From: Bin87 sp965220095
GTDB taxonomy: Bacteria > Chloroflexota > Dehalococcoidia > Lucifugimonadales > UBA3495
Direction: 5' to 3'
NCBI GenBank assembly: GCA_965220095.1
Contig: OZ244805.1
Span: 1,178,001 to 1,242,000 of the forward strand
DNA length: 64,000 nucleotides
The translations under genes were made by a program, and so were the position numbers. Within the stretch, counting starts at the first letter, position 1, and the number at the start of each line of letters is the position of its first letter. Shown here piece by piece: positions 27,641 through 36,956 of this stretch. Below the pieces are notes generated by a model. The model saw only the letters and a list, made by a program, of their open reading frames with translations, was not told the DNA's origin and made no database searches.

Positions 27641-28630
27641 ATGCCCCTGGACGACTTGGTCCGCGTAATCGAAACGCTGCAACAGCGCATCCGGGAGCAC
27701 GGGCCGACGCTGCGGGAAAACGAAACCCGCACCCGAATGGCTTTGATTGACCCGCTGCTGACGGCGCTGGGGTGGGATGTGTCCGACCCGGCGGTGGTGA
27801 CGCCGGAGTACAACGTCAGTGGTCGCTGGGCTGATTATGCGTTGCTGCGACCGGACGGCCAGCCGGCCGCCACCATAGAGGCCAAAAAACTTGGCGAATC
27901 CTTATCCTCTCACCGGATGCAGATGCTCAACTACTCCAACGCATCGGGCGTCGAATACGCCGGGCTGACGGACGATAATCACTGGGAATTGTACGAAGTG
28001 TTCCAGAGGGGCCAACTGGAGGACAGGCGAATTCTGGACGTGTCTATCGCCAACACTCCGGCGCATCAGTGCGCGTTGCAATTGCTGCTGATATGGCGGC
28101 CCAACCTGGCAGCGGGGAAGCCGGTGGCGGCGAGGGAGCCGATTCTGACTACCAACTGGAAACCGGAATCTATGTCTGCGTCTATTGAGCCGCCAGCGCC
28201 GGTAATCTCTGAAACCCGCCAGCCAAGTCCGCCGCATCCAACCCCCTCCGCAGTGGGTTGGATGGCATTGCCGGAGTTCAATCCGCCGAGCCGCAGCGAA
28301 CCACCACCGGCAATACGGTTCCCGGACGGTAGTGTGCAAAAGATTCAACGCTGGAACGATATGCTGGTAGCAGTTGCAACGTGGTTGTATGCTGCCGGAA
28401 GGCTTGCAGTTGGGAATATGCCGGTGCGGTCGAGCTCGAAAATTTACATTGTTCACAACCAACCAACACATCCGACAGGCAATCAATTTTTTCAGTATCG
28501 AACTATTGCTGACACACCGCTGGTGGTTAATACTCACGGCAGCGCCGTCCAAATCAGAAAGAATACACGGACCCTGCTGGAGCACTGCGGCGTCAGTCTT
28601 GATACCGTACAATTGCAGGTGGGTGAATAA
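27641..28630 (+). CDS. Stand-alone HsdR-N-like restriction nuclease domain protein
   Basis: 329 residues. The N-terminal 160 match the type I restriction R-subunit N-terminal nuclease domain: LREHGPTLRENETRTRMALIDPLL-type text, ALGWDVSDPAVVTPEY, an Asp in RWADYALL (about residue 65) and the ExK of TIEAKKLGE (about 79-81). A PD-(D/E)xK site is thus complete. A Pro-rich linker (190-225) leads to an unrecognised C-terminal domain. No helicase, methylase or specificity subunit is nearby. It precedes a VapBC pair and may be part of a defence set, but this is inference. Confidence 0.7.
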   Translation: MPLDDLVRVIETLQQRIREHGPTLRENETRTRMALIDPLLTALGWDVSDPAVVTPEYNVSGRWADYALLRPDGQPAATIEAKKLGESLSSHRMQMLNYSNASGVEYAGLTDDNHWELYEVFQRGQLEDRRILDVSIANTPAHQCALQLLLIWRPNLAAGKPVAAREPILTTNWKPESMSASIEPPAPVISETRQPSPPHPTPSAVGWMALPEFNPPSRSEPPPAIRFPDGSVQKIQRWNDMLVAVATWLYAAGRLAVGNMPVRSSSKIYIVHNQPTHPTGNQFFQYRTIADTPLVVNTHGSAVQIRKNTRTLLEHCGVSLDTVQLQVGE

Positions 28631-28660
28631 CCTCAGGAACGCCAACGTGCGGAGAACGAC

Positions 28661-28960
28661 ATGGCTACCAAATTGAAACCGGAGATGGTGACTCGCATCG
28701 ACGACCTGGCGGAGCGCCTGGGTTTTACCGGGCCGGATGCGGCGGAGTGGGTGCTCAAAAAGGCGCTGGACGACCTGGACGCCAAGACGCCCCTGCCGCA
28801 ACATAAGATGACGCCCGCAGAAATAGCCGCAGAGTATAGGATTTTAAGCGCGGCCGGCCGCCGCTGGCGTGAGGAGCATCCTGACGAGTACGACGAGAAC
28901 AATCCGCCGTCCAAAGTCTGGCAGGAGGAACTGTATGACGAGCGGGGGTTGCCCAAATGA
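28661..28960 (+). CDS. VapB-like antitoxin
   Basis: A 99-residue protein directly before a PIN toxin, with stop and start overlapping (ATGATGG at 28957). The N-terminal part (LKPEMVTRIDDLAERLG...AAEWVLKKALDDL) looks like a ribbon-helix-helix DNA-binding domain. The charged C-terminal tail would wrap the toxin. Such pairs repress their own promoter through the antitoxin. No operator was identified. Confidence 0.7.
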   Translation: MATKLKPEMVTRIDDLAERLGFTGPDAAEWVLKKALDDLDAKTPLPQHKMTPAEIAAEYRILSAAGRRWREEHPDEYDENNPPSKVWQEELYDERGLPK

Positions 28961-29346
28961 TGGTGGCCGATACCTCGGCATTAATGGCGGTGCTGATGGA
29001 CGAAGATGAAGGCCCGGCATTTCATCAGGCGATGCGGAACGATGGGGAAGTGCTGGTATCTACTGCCACCGCTGTTGAGCTAATGATTGTCGCTATGGAG
29101 AGAAGTGAAGCCATTTACCAATCCGCCGTCCAGTTTGTCGAGAGTCCTTTTATTGTTTTGATTCCATTCGACGCCGAACAGTTTCGGGCTGCTGCCGATG
29201 CTTACGAGCAGTATGGACGTGGAAGGCACCCAGCCCGACTGAACTTCGGAGACACTTTTTCCTACGCTTTGGCATCGGTGCGACGTCTGTCGCTGCTCTT
29301 CAAGGGTGGTGATTTCTCTCAAACGGACATCCGGCCGGCAGTGTAG
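28957..29346 (+). CDS. VapC-like PIN-domain ribonuclease toxin
   Basis: 129 residues with the PIN acidic set: Asp5 (VADTSALM), Glu41 (TAVELMI), Asp99 (NFGDTFSYALA) and Asp119 (FKGGDFSQTD). PIN toxins cleave RNA, often tRNA or rRNA, using Mg. The RLNFGDTFSYALA block is typical of VapC. It is translated with the antitoxin through a 4-bp overlap. Confidence 0.85.
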   Translation: MMVADTSALMAVLMDEDEGPAFHQAMRNDGEVLVSTATAVELMIVAMERSEAIYQSAVQFVESPFIVLIPFDAEQFRAAADAYEQYGRGRHPARLNFGDTFSYALASVRRLSLLFKGGDFSQTDIRPAV

Positions 29347-29465
29347 CGATTGACGACATCAGGCCAACGCTCCCCAGCCGATGTTAGAATGAAGGCGGGC
29401 GCTGAATTCTGTTGCCGTGCCCGCCGCCTGACCAACCCCGACCGATAACGGAGAATGCAACCGCT

Positions 29466-30398
29466 ATGTACTCCAAAGTAATCGTTCCGTTGGACGGTTC
29501 GGAACTGTCCGAACAGGCTCTGCCCTATGCCGAACTGGTGGCGAAGTCGCTATCCGTTCCCATTGAACTGCTGCAATCCTTTGACATCCTGCCGCCGGCC
29601 ATGCTGGGTACGCAGTCGCAGGCCGTAATCGAACAGATGGTGTCGGGAACCCAGCAGCGGGCGGAGAACAATCTGTCTGCGGTGCGCGAACGACTGGAGG
29701 CGGCCGGACATTCGGTGTCTGCCGTGACGCTCCGCGGTACGCCGGCCGACGCCATCGCGGCCCAGGCCAGCGCCGACCCAACCGCGCTGGTTGTGATGTC
29801 AACCCACGGACGCGGCGGCATCGCCCGCTGGGTGCTGGGCAGCGTTACCGACAAAGTGCTCCACACGATGCCCAATCCCATGCTCATCGTCCGCGCCACC
29901 GTTACCGGCCCGGCGTCGCCGCAAGGTTCGGTCAAAACCGTGGTCGTTCCGCTGGACGGCTCGGCGCTGGCGGAACAGGCTATCCCCCACGCCGCCAGCA
30001 TGGGCGCCGCCCTGACCGCCGGAGTTACCCTGCTGCGCGTTACGCCGACCGCCGATCATTACCACTACCAGCTGACCGCTGCCACGCCCGAAATGGGCGC
30101 CATCCCCGATTTCGACCCGGTTTCCGCTGATGAAATGGTGGATGCCGATGCCAGCGATGTGAGCGTCTATCTGGCTGACGTGGAAAACCGCCTGGCCGCC
30201 GACCACAGCCACGGCGTAACACGCACCCATCAACAGCACCAGAACGTGGCGCAGGCCATCATCGACAAGGCGGCCGAACAACCCTCGCTGGTGGTGATGA
30301 CCACCCACGGACGCAGCGGCGTCGGCCGGGTGGTGCTGGGCAGCATTACCGACCGCGTGGTGCGCCACTCGAACACGCCGGTCCTGGTGATCAGATAA
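29466..30398 (+). CDS. Tandem-domain universal stress protein (UspA)
   Basis: 310 residues made of two Usp domains. Each begins with KVIVPLDGSELSEQAL-type text (residues 4 and about 160). Each ends with the ATP-binding G-2X-G-9X-G(S/T) motif (THGRGGIARWVLGSVTDKVL and THGRSGVGRVVLGSITDRVV). ATP-binding Usp proteins act in stress survival in the cytoplasm. The ATG at 29466 starts the first strand exactly; the longer frame from 29412 is not supported. A terminator hairpin follows. Confidence 0.9.
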   Translation: MYSKVIVPLDGSELSEQALPYAELVAKSLSVPIELLQSFDILPPAMLGTQSQAVIEQMVSGTQQRAENNLSAVRERLEAAGHSVSAVTLRGTPADAIAAQASADPTALVVMSTHGRGGIARWVLGSVTDKVLHTMPNPMLIVRATVTGPASPQGSVKTVVVPLDGSALAEQAIPHAASMGAALTAGVTLLRVTPTADHYHYQLTAATPEMGAIPDFDPVSADEMVDADASDVSVYLADVENRLAADHSHGVTRTHQQHQNVAQAIIDKAAEQPSLVVMTTHGRSGVGRVVLGSITDRVVRHSNTPVLVIR

Positions 30399-30435
30399 TC
30401 ACTCAGTGAGTTGGGGCCGGCCACCCTCACCCTGG

Positions 30436-30466
30436 CCCTCTCCCATCAAGGGAGAGGGAATTTTTT
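30436..30466 (+). terminator. Terminator from repeat family 1 (CTCTCCC...GGGAGAG)
   Basis: CCCTCTCCC-ATCAA-GGGAGAGGG followed by AATTTTTT, which has the form of an intrinsic terminator after uspA. Similar hairpins with the leader TCACCCTAACC lie at 35470, 38141, 38897, 41556, 50093, 51273, 51351, 54106 and 58209. Most lie at gene ends. Confidence 0.7.
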
Positions 30467-30664
30467 GACCATGCTTTTGTGAGCGCGGAGCAGCAGTCTC
30501 CGCGAACAATCCACCTGCCATCACGCGGCGATGGACGCATTGCTGCGCCAGTGGCGCTGACAGGTCGCGCTGCGGTATTCGCGGCACGGTTGCGCCCGTG
30601 TATCATACAGCCAACAAACTCTGGACATTTGGCACGGGACATTTGGCAATGGAGGTGGGCAGCC

Positions 30665-31474
30665 ATGACTAACGCAGCACAGAACGGCACTATCTCGGTA
30701 GTGATTCACGGCGCAACGGGTCGCATGGGCGCGGAGACGGTGCGCGCGGTGTCCGGCGCCGACGACATGACGCTGGTGGGGGCAACCTGTAATACCCCGC
30801 GCGGCGACAGCCTGAACACCCCCGCCGGCAGCGTACCGCTGTCTACCGACCTGGCTGGTATGCTCGACGCGACGCAGCCGGATGTGATGGTGGAATTCAC
30901 CCACGCCGCCGCCTGCATGGAGGCCGCTCCGCTGGCAGCCGATCGTGGCATCCACATGGTGCTGGGGGCCAGCGGCCTCAACGCCGAGCAACTGCAAACT
31001 CTGGACACCATGAGCCGCGAGCATGGTATAGGCATCATCGTGGCACCCAACTTTGCGCTGGGCGCGGTGGTGCTGAAAAAGCTGGCGGAGCAGGCGGCGG
31101 CGCTGTTCGACTACGTGGATGTGGTCGAGGCCCACCACGAGATGAAGATTGACGCTCCCTCCGGGTTTTCGCTGGCCGTTGCGCGTGGTATGCGCGAAGC
31201 CCGCGGCAGCGATTTCCAACGCAACGAAACCACCGTGCATCATCTGCCCGAAACTCGCGGCGGCGACGTGGGCGGCGTGAGCATCCACAGCCTGCGACTC
31301 CCCGGGCGCAGCGCCCACCACGAGGTGATCCTGGGCGCGGCCGGCCAGACCCTGAGCATCCGACACGACACGCTGGGCCGCGACTGCTACATGCCGGGCG
31401 TGCTGCGCTGCGTCCGGGAAGTGAGCGGACGACCCGGCCTGACCGTGGGCCTGGAGACGGTATTGGGGTTGTAG
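30665..31474 (+). CDS. dapB: 4-hydroxy-tetrahydrodipicolinate reductase
   Basis: 269 residues. It reduces HTPA to tetrahydrodipicolinate with NAD(P)H in the DAP/lysine pathway. The Rossmann motif is VVIHGATGRMG (residues 11-21), and the catalytic signature EAHHEMKIDAPSGFSLA is near residue 160, with the His-His and Lys of the active site. The ATG at 30665 has GGAGG eleven bases before it; the frame open to 30479 upstream is not used. asd and dapA follow on the same strand at 32.1 and 33.5 kb. Confidence 0.93.
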   Translation: MTNAAQNGTISVVIHGATGRMGAETVRAVSGADDMTLVGATCNTPRGDSLNTPAGSVPLSTDLAGMLDATQPDVMVEFTHAAACMEAAPLAADRGIHMVLGASGLNAEQLQTLDTMSREHGIGIIVAPNFALGAVVLKKLAEQAAALFDYVDVVEAHHEMKIDAPSGFSLAVARGMREARGSDFQRNETTVHHLPETRGGDVGGVSIHSLRLPGRSAHHEVILGAAGQTLSIRHDTLGRDCYMPGVLRCVREVSGRPGLTVGLETVLGL

Positions 31475-31501
31475 CCGAGTAGCAGCACGGTCGGCGCAGT
31501 C

Positions 31502-31643
31502 ACGCGTACCCACTTTAATCTGTCATTGCGAGGAGCATAGCGACGTGGCAATCTCGATGAGGTTGAACACACGTCGGCGAACCGCCGTAGCAACGGCGAC
31601 GAGACTGCCACGCTATGCTCGCAATGACAAAGTGGGTGCGCGT
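31502..31643. repeat. Long palindromic repeat (family 3, copy 2)
   Basis: CGCGTACCCACTTT at 31502 pairs with AAAGTGGGTGCGCGTG ending 31643. TGTCATTGCGAG pairs with GCTCGCAATGACA. The centre holds GTTGAACACACGTCGGCG. It lies between dapB and a hypothetical gene. Confidence 0.85.
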
Positions 31644-31690
31644 GAGGGTCGGCGCATTCTGGACGGTATCCGCCGGCGGGTGTAATCTGG

Positions 31691-32113
31691 ATGGGGCGGC
31701 AACGCCGGAATCTCGCTGACCACCGGCGTCGGGTCACTGCTCAGGTGAACACCAGCATCATCGGCGGGTCTGGGATTCTGGCACCGATAGCGTCGGACCT
31801 CAAAGCCTGGCAAACCGCGTTTGATCCGTCGTTAGCATGGTGGCTGCCCAGAGCAAACGCCATTGTCTGGGACTCAATCACCATCTCAGGCGTCCTGGGG
31901 GTTCTGGCATCAGGAGTAAGGGGAATGGTATTGGCATACTTCATGCTAAAGCAGTACCTGGACGAAATCGCCGCAGTAAGGGCTGAAGCCGATAGTACCC
32001 TTATGCAAACGCAGAATAACCTGCTTCTGCAGTTGATCGAGCGAAATCGACAGTTGATCGAGCGGCTCGATCGTCAGAGCAACGGCCAAAACCACGGCAG
32101 CGCCCAATCGTAA
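31691..32113 (+). CDS. Hypothetical single-span membrane protein
   Basis: 140 residues, family not recognised. There is one or two hydrophobic segments (ITISGVLGVLASGVRGMVLAYF, about residues 65-87), then a polar helix with a heptad look (YLDEIAAVRAEADSTLMQTQ, LLLQLIERNRQLIERLDRQ). The first 20 residues are basic and may not be translated; a GTG near 31745 is an alternative start. It lies between dapB and asd, with 30 bp to asd, so it may be co-transcribed with asd. Confidence 0.5.
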   Translation: MGRQRRNLADHRRRVTAQVNTSIIGGSGILAPIASDLKAWQTAFDPSLAWWLPRANAIVWDSITISGVLGVLASGVRGMVLAYFMLKQYLDEIAAVRAEADSTLMQTQNNLLLQLIERNRQLIERLDRQSNGQNHGSAQS

Positions 32114-32143
32114 AGCCAAACACAGGAGCGTTACAGGAGCGTT

Positions 32144-33178
32144 ATGGACTTGCAAGGATTGAATCTCGGTATCGTCGGCGCCACGGGTGCCGTTGGTCTG
32201 GAGACTTTGCGTCTCATCGAGGCCCGCTATCCGAAGCACACCAACCTCAAGCTGCTGGCCTCAAAACGTTCTGCAGGTCGCAAGATGGAGGTCAACGGCA
32301 AGACCTTCAGCGTGGCCGAAACCACCGATGACAGCTTCGATGATGTGGACATCGTCTTTATCTCCGCCCGTACCGAGGATTCCCGCCGTTTTGGCCCGGT
32401 GGCCGCCGCCGCTGGCGCCCTGGTCATCGACGATTCCAGCGCCTTCCGCATGGATCCGGCCGTGCCGCTGGTGGTGCCCGAGGTGAACGGCGCCGACTTG
32501 GACTGGCACGACGGCATCGTGTCCATTCCCAACTGCTCAACCACCCCGCTGGTGATGGTGGCGCATCCGCTCCGGCAGGCCAGCCCCATCCGCCGCATCG
32601 TGGCCGACACGTACCAGTCGGTATCCGGAGCCGGCGGCGCGGCGATGAACGAGCTGCGTGACCAGACCCGAACGGTGATGCACGGCGGGCCGGCGGAACC
32701 GGACGCTCAGCCCCAGCAGATTGCCTTCAACGTTATCCCGCAAATCGACAGCTTCAATGAGTCCGGTTATACCCGTGAAGAGCAGAAGATGATCGACGAA
32801 AGCCGCAAGATCCTTCACGAACCGGGGATGGCGGTGTCGGCAACCTGCGTGCGCGTGCCGGTGTTCGTGTCCCACTGCGTTGCGGCCCACCTGGAGTTTG
32901 AGGAGCCGGTATCGACCGGTGAAGCTCGCGAACTGCTGAGACAGATGCCCGGCGTGGTGGTTCAGGACGACCCGATGGCATCGGTGTACCCCATGCCGGT
33001 GGTGGCGGCTGGTCGCGACGAGGTGTTTGTGGGTCGCATCCGCAAGGACGCCTCCCACCCCAACGGCATGGCGATGTGGGTCGTAACCGACAACCTGGTA
33101 AAGGGCGCCGCGCTTAACGCCCTGCAAATCGCCGAAGCAGCCATCACGCGCGGCGCAGTGCACGGCAGGCGCGCCTGA
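32144..33178 (+). CDS. asd: Aspartate-semialdehyde dehydrogenase
   Basis: 344 residues. It makes aspartate semialdehyde from aspartyl phosphate with NADPH, feeding lysine/DAP and the threonine branch. GIVGATGAVGLETLRLIEAR is the nucleotide loop. IPNCSTTPLVMV holds the active Cys (about residue 130), and VSGAGGAAMNEL and FVGRIRKD are typical. AGGAGCGTT is present twice just before the ATG at 32144. It is the middle gene of the dapB-asd-dapA run. Confidence 0.95.
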   Translation: MDLQGLNLGIVGATGAVGLETLRLIEARYPKHTNLKLLASKRSAGRKMEVNGKTFSVAETTDDSFDDVDIVFISARTEDSRRFGPVAAAAGALVIDDSSAFRMDPAVPLVVPEVNGADLDWHDGIVSIPNCSTTPLVMVAHPLRQASPIRRIVADTYQSVSGAGGAAMNELRDQTRTVMHGGPAEPDAQPQQIAFNVIPQIDSFNESGYTREEQKMIDESRKILHEPGMAVSATCVRVPVFVSHCVAAHLEFEEPVSTGEARELLRQMPGVVVQDDPMASVYPMPVVAAGRDEVFVGRIRKDASHPNGMAMWVVTDNLVKGAALNALQIAEAAITRGAVHGRRA

Positions 33179-33496
33179 ACCCGATAGTCAGAGCGATGCA
33201 CCGCTTCGCCTCCCCGAAACATCAGGTTTTGGAACGCCTGCGTCATTCCGGCCTCGTGCCGGCATCCAGGTGCGTATGCCTCCGGCGATATGGTCACCCT
33301 GCGAAATTTGACGGGTTTCGGCTTTCGCTGCAACCGCGTGGGCGTTGGTAATCGAACAAACCCGACCGGATTACGGTTGCTATCGCAGCAAAATGCCCAG
33401 ATGTGTATAATGCCGGCAACATGACACTGGCAAGCGGCCAACCGGGTACCCGGTTCCGACGATAAACGCCGCTGATGCTACCAGGAGGGACGCGTT
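33179..33496. promoter_or_regulatory. asd-dapA intergenic region with a possible -10 box
   Basis: 318 bp with no gene. A TATAAT lies at 33406-33411, 85 bp before the dapA start, with no clear -35 box at normal spacing. A short hairpin (TTCCGGCCTCGTGCCGGCA, about 33246) is present. dapA may thus have its own promoter. Confidence 0.4.
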
Positions 33497-34399
33497 ATGC
33501 CTACAGAAATTGGTCGCCTGATTACGGCAATGGTTACACCCTTCGACGCCGAGGGGAATGTTGACTACGACCAGGCCAAGCGTCTCGCCGTGGCTCTGCT
33601 GGACTCCGGCACTGATGGGCTGGTAGTTACCGGCACCACCGGCGAAGGACCGGCGCTGTCCATGGACGAAAAGGCCCGTCTGTACGGCGAGGTGAAAGAC
33701 GCCATCGGCTCGCGCGGCGCAGTCATCGCTGGAACCAGTGACAACAACACCACGGCATCCATCGAGCTGAGCCGCCAGGCCGAACAGGTCGGGGCGGATG
33801 CACTTCTGCTGACTGTGCCGGCGTATAACAAGCCGCCGCAAGAGGGCCTGTATCAGCATTTCAAGGCCCTGGCCGAGTGCACCAACCTGCCCGGGATGCT
33901 GTACAACGTGCCCAGCCGCACCAGCCTCAACATGACCGATGCGACTACCGTGCGCCTGTCCGAGATTGACAACATTATCGGCATCAAAGAGGCCAGCAGC
34001 GACCCGGTCCAAATCGCCAAGGTAATTCGCGACACACCCGATGATTTTCGGGTCTGGTCGGGCAACGATGACGAAACCTTCAGCATCATGTCCATGGGCG
34101 GTTTCGGTGTGGTTAGCGTGGCGGCCCACCTCATCGGAAGCCAGATTAAGCAGATGATGGGATTCACTCTGGAGGGCGACATGGAAGCGGCCGGCGCCGA
34201 ACACCTGCGCCTGCTGGATATGTTCAAGGGGCTGTTCGTCGTGTCCAACCCCATACCCGTGAAGTATGGGCTGAACTGGGCCGGCTTCAACGTGGGGGAA
34301 CCGCGTTTGCCGCTGGTACCTCCCGATGCGAAAACCGCCGCCCAGCTTGACGCCCTTTTTGAAAGATACGATATCGACATCGCAGCGCCAACCGATTAA
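33497..34399 (+). CDS. dapA: 4-hydroxy-tetrahydrodipicolinate synthase
   Basis: 300 residues, (beta/alpha)8 barrel. It condenses pyruvate with aspartate semialdehyde. Key parts are VVTGTTGEGPALSMDEK (the Thr pair), YNVPSRTSLNM with the catalytic Tyr, and IIGIKEASSD with the Schiff-base Lys (about residue 162). CCAGGAGGG precedes the start. This is the first committed step of the DAP pathway, next to asd and dapB. Confidence 0.95.
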   Translation: MPTEIGRLITAMVTPFDAEGNVDYDQAKRLAVALLDSGTDGLVVTGTTGEGPALSMDEKARLYGEVKDAIGSRGAVIAGTSDNNTTASIELSRQAEQVGADALLLTVPAYNKPPQEGLYQHFKALAECTNLPGMLYNVPSRTSLNMTDATTVRLSEIDNIIGIKEASSDPVQIAKVIRDTPDDFRVWSGNDDETFSIMSMGGFGVVSVAAHLIGSQIKQMMGFTLEGDMEAAGAEHLRLLDMFKGLFVVSNPIPVKYGLNWAGFNVGEPRLPLVPPDAKTAAQLDALFERYDIDIAAPTD

Positions 34400-34538
34400 C
34401 CCGTAACCAAACCCACGCCGTTTGCCAGACCACTGCCGACCGGCCACCGCTTCCCATAACTTCTTTCTGCAAGCCCGGTCGGCTCGAAAATTCGGCGAAT
34501 TGCCTATCGTATGCCTTGGTATCACAAGGAGCACCGAA

Positions 34539-35435
34539 ATGTCGCTGAAAACAGTCATCTTCGTGGATGGCCAGAATTTTCGCCACAATCTGAGAGATTA
34601 TCACTTCCGTTCCGACCCGCCGCACCCCAACAATCCAGAGTATCGACTCGACGAGAAACACTTCCGATGGCAGGAGTTCTTTCAAGACGCACTGTCCAAG
34701 TTCGATGAGGTTACCGGCTGGGACCACCAGCTGGTGCGGGTCTACTGGTACTACGCCGAGAACATCACCCCGTGGACGCCCAACCTCTGGCGAGCGCAAC
34801 GCATCGTTGACGAGTACGGCGGGCGCATGCCCGAACTCACCACCGAGCTGGTCGTGCAGAAGGCTCAGGACTGGTACGAGCACGAATTCCGACGCTTCCA
34901 CCAGCTCCGCAAGTCCGTTTTCGAGGAAATCCAGCAGAATACCAACTTCCTGGAGTTCAAGTACGTGGGCCAGTACGTGGTGCAGCCATTTCGCCCCTAT
35001 CGGCTGGAATATGACTACGAAGGCAACATCGTGTTCCAGGGCACCCAGGTTGGAGAGAAGGGCGTGGACATCGGCATTGCCGTGGACATGATCTCCAAGA
35101 TGGACAGCTTCGATTGCGCGGTGCTGGTGTCAGGCGACAGCGACTTCTTCCCGGTGCTGCGTTACCTGAAAGACAACCTTAAGTATGTGTACCACTTCTC
35201 GGTAGGCCGGGGAGTAGGGCAGGACACTCAGTATTTCTCGCCGGCGCTACGGGGCATCGTGGACTGCTTCCAGGGCTTTGACGAACTGGAACTGTTGAGC
35301 AACTACGTCAACGAGCACGCCGGCATCCCTCCCGCCATCATGGCCACCATTAACCAGCGCGCCGCCGAACTGGAACGGATTCTGGAAGAGGAACCCCTGC
35401 GCTACCAGCACGAGACCGAGCCGATGCTCAACTGA
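34539..35435 (+). CDS. NYN-domain (LabA/PIN-like) protein
   Basis: 298 residues. The NYN fold shows VIFVDGQNFRHNL (Asp10), GVDIGIAVDM (Asp) and VLVSGDSDFFPVLRYL (Asp pair), the acidic set of PIN-like RNases. NYN proteins act as metal-dependent ribonucleases. A middle insert (EFRRFHQLRKSVFEEIQ) is unusually long. The ATG at 34539 has CAAGGAG upstream. The gene is convergent with plsC and shares the hairpin at 35470 with it. Confidence 0.8.
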   Translation: MSLKTVIFVDGQNFRHNLRDYHFRSDPPHPNNPEYRLDEKHFRWQEFFQDALSKFDEVTGWDHQLVRVYWYYAENITPWTPNLWRAQRIVDEYGGRMPELTTELVVQKAQDWYEHEFRRFHQLRKSVFEEIQQNTNFLEFKYVGQYVVQPFRPYRLEYDYEGNIVFQGTQVGEKGVDIGIAVDMISKMDSFDCAVLVSGDSDFFPVLRYLKDNLKYVYHFSVGRGVGQDTQYFSPALRGIVDCFQGFDELELLSNYVNEHAGIPPAIMATINQRAAELERILEEEPLRYQHETEPMLN

Positions 35436-35438
35436 CAA

Positions 35439-36158
35439 CTATCGCCCGGGGTTCTCACCCTCACCCCAACCCTCTCCCTTGATGGGAGAGGGGGTTTTTA
35501 ATTGGCGCTGCTCCCGGGGGCGCAATGAGCCGGCGTACACGCCGCGATACGATTCCGGCAACAACGCCGCTATGCGCTGCATCACCATACCGGTAACCGA
35601 ATTGAGCAGTGGCCGGGTGATTGGACCATCTATCACCGGCGGCGTGAACGGCGTGCCGATGGTTACCTGCCAACTGGCAAACGGCAGCAACATACGCCAC
35701 GATGGGAACTTTTCGGATCCACAGATGGCGACCGGAAGAATGGGCGCCTGAGTTTTCAACGCCAGCCAGGCCAACCCGGTGCGGCCCTGCTCCAGCCCTC
35801 CGGTGGTGCTGATCCTGCCCTCGGGAAACATCAGGATGGCTTTATCCTGCTGGAGCGCGCCCAGGGCGTAACGCAACGCTTCGCCGCCGCCGCGTTCCCG
35901 ATCCAGCGGCACCGCTCCCACCGCGTTGCAGTAGAACCGGCCAATTGGCTTCTCCCAAAGCTCCTTCTTGGCCAGGAAAACCACCTCACGCGGCAGGGAC
36001 ACCACCAGCGTCGCGGCGTCATTGAGCGACAGGTGATTGCAGGCCACCAGCAGCGGCCCGTAGGGAGGCATGGCCTCCTGGCCGGTAATGGTCAGCCGGC
36101 CGCTTACCGACCAGAGCAGCTGCCCGAAGCGGCGGCTGGGTTGGTACAACCAGGCCAT
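35439..36158 (-). CDS. plsC: 1-acyl-sn-glycerol-3-phosphate acyltransferase family
   Basis: 239 residues. It makes phosphatidic acid at the inner membrane by acylating lysophosphatidate. The HX4D motif is NHLSLND (about 41-47), and FPEGRIS (about 111) is the second block. The gene starts 4 bp after the cmk stop, so cmk and plsC form an operon. The last 20 or so residues (PSPIKGEGWGEGE) come from the intergenic repeat family 1 at 35455-35495, which has run into the gene. The native protein probably ended near GSLRPRE. Confidence 0.88.
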   Translation of the reverse strand: MAWLYQPSRRFGQLLWSVSGRLTITGQEAMPPYGPLLVACNHLSLNDAATLVVSLPREVVFLAKKELWEKPIGRFYCNAVGAVPLDRERGGGEALRYALGALQQDKAILMFPEGRISTTGGLEQGRTGLAWLALKTQAPILPVAICGSEKFPSWRMLLPFASWQVTIGTPFTPPVIDGPITRPLLNSVTGMVMQRIAALLPESYRGVYAGSLRPREQRQLKTPSPIKGEGWGEGENPGR

Positions 36159-36162
36159 CGCG

Positions 36163-36912
36163 CTATGCCCGCCTTTGCGACCCGTACGGTTGGGCTTTGG
36201 GCCCGGCGCCGGCGGCCACGGCCTTGCGGATGGTGTCCACCACCGCCGCCACCGTTTGTTCCAGGTCGATGTCGTCGGTGTTGATAACGATGGCGCCCTC
36301 CGCTACCACCAGCGGCGAGTCTGCCCTTTGGGTATCCAGAGCATCGCGGCGCAGGGTGTCGGCCAGCACCTGCTCAAATTGCACGCCAGGATTCACGTTC
36401 TGCTGCTGCGCGAAACGACGCCGGGCCCGCTCTTCGGGTGAGGCGTCAATGTAGAGTTTCACGTCGGCATCCGGCAGCACCACCGAGCCGATGTCGCGTC
36501 CGGCCATCACGATGCCGCCGCCCTCTCCGATGGCGCGCTGCTGCTGCACCAGAGCGGCGCGAACCCCCGGCAGCGCCGACACCGCCGATACGTTGCCATC
36601 AACCCGGGTTGACCTCAACTCAGCGCCGGGCGAATGCCCGTCGATGATAATGCCGGCGGGAGCAGCCAGGTCATCCCCCAAAGTCATCAGACAGTTGTTC
36701 GCCAGTGCAACCACGGCGGCGCTATCGTCAATCGGCACTCCCTGATGCAACGCAAGCCAGGTTACGGCCCGATACATCATGCCGGTGTCCAGGAACCGCA
36801 GCCGCAACTGCGCCGCCGCCGCTTCCCCGACGGAACTCTTGCCCGACGCAACAGGGCCGTCGATGGCGACCACGGCGCGGCGGCAGTCGGTTGATGTGCT
36901 GACGTTGGGCAT
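36163..36912 (-). CDS. cmk: Cytidylate kinase
   Basis: 249 residues. It phosphorylates CMP and dCMP with ATP in the cytoplasm. The P-loop VAIDGPVASGKSSVG is near residue 16, FLDTGMMYRAVTW follows, and the NMP-binding and lid parts are VMAGRDIGSVVLPDAD and SPEERARRRFAQQ. The ATG at 36912 gives a normal N-terminus; the 17 extra upstream codons are not needed. plsC follows directly. Confidence 0.93.
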   Translation of the reverse strand: MPNVSTSTDCRRAVVAIDGPVASGKSSVGEAAAAQLRLRFLDTGMMYRAVTWLALHQGVPIDDSAAVVALANNCLMTLGDDLAAPAGIIIDGHSPGAELRSTRVDGNVSAVSALPGVRAALVQQQRAIGEGGGIVMAGRDIGSVVLPDADVKLYIDASPEERARRRFAQQQNVNPGVQFEQVLADTLRRDALDTQRADSPLVVAEGAIVINTDDIDLEQTVAAVVDTIRKAVAAGAGPKAQPYGSQRRA

Positions 36913-36956
36913 GGAGAGAATTATAGCAGTGTGGTGATGGCAATTTATGGGATTTA

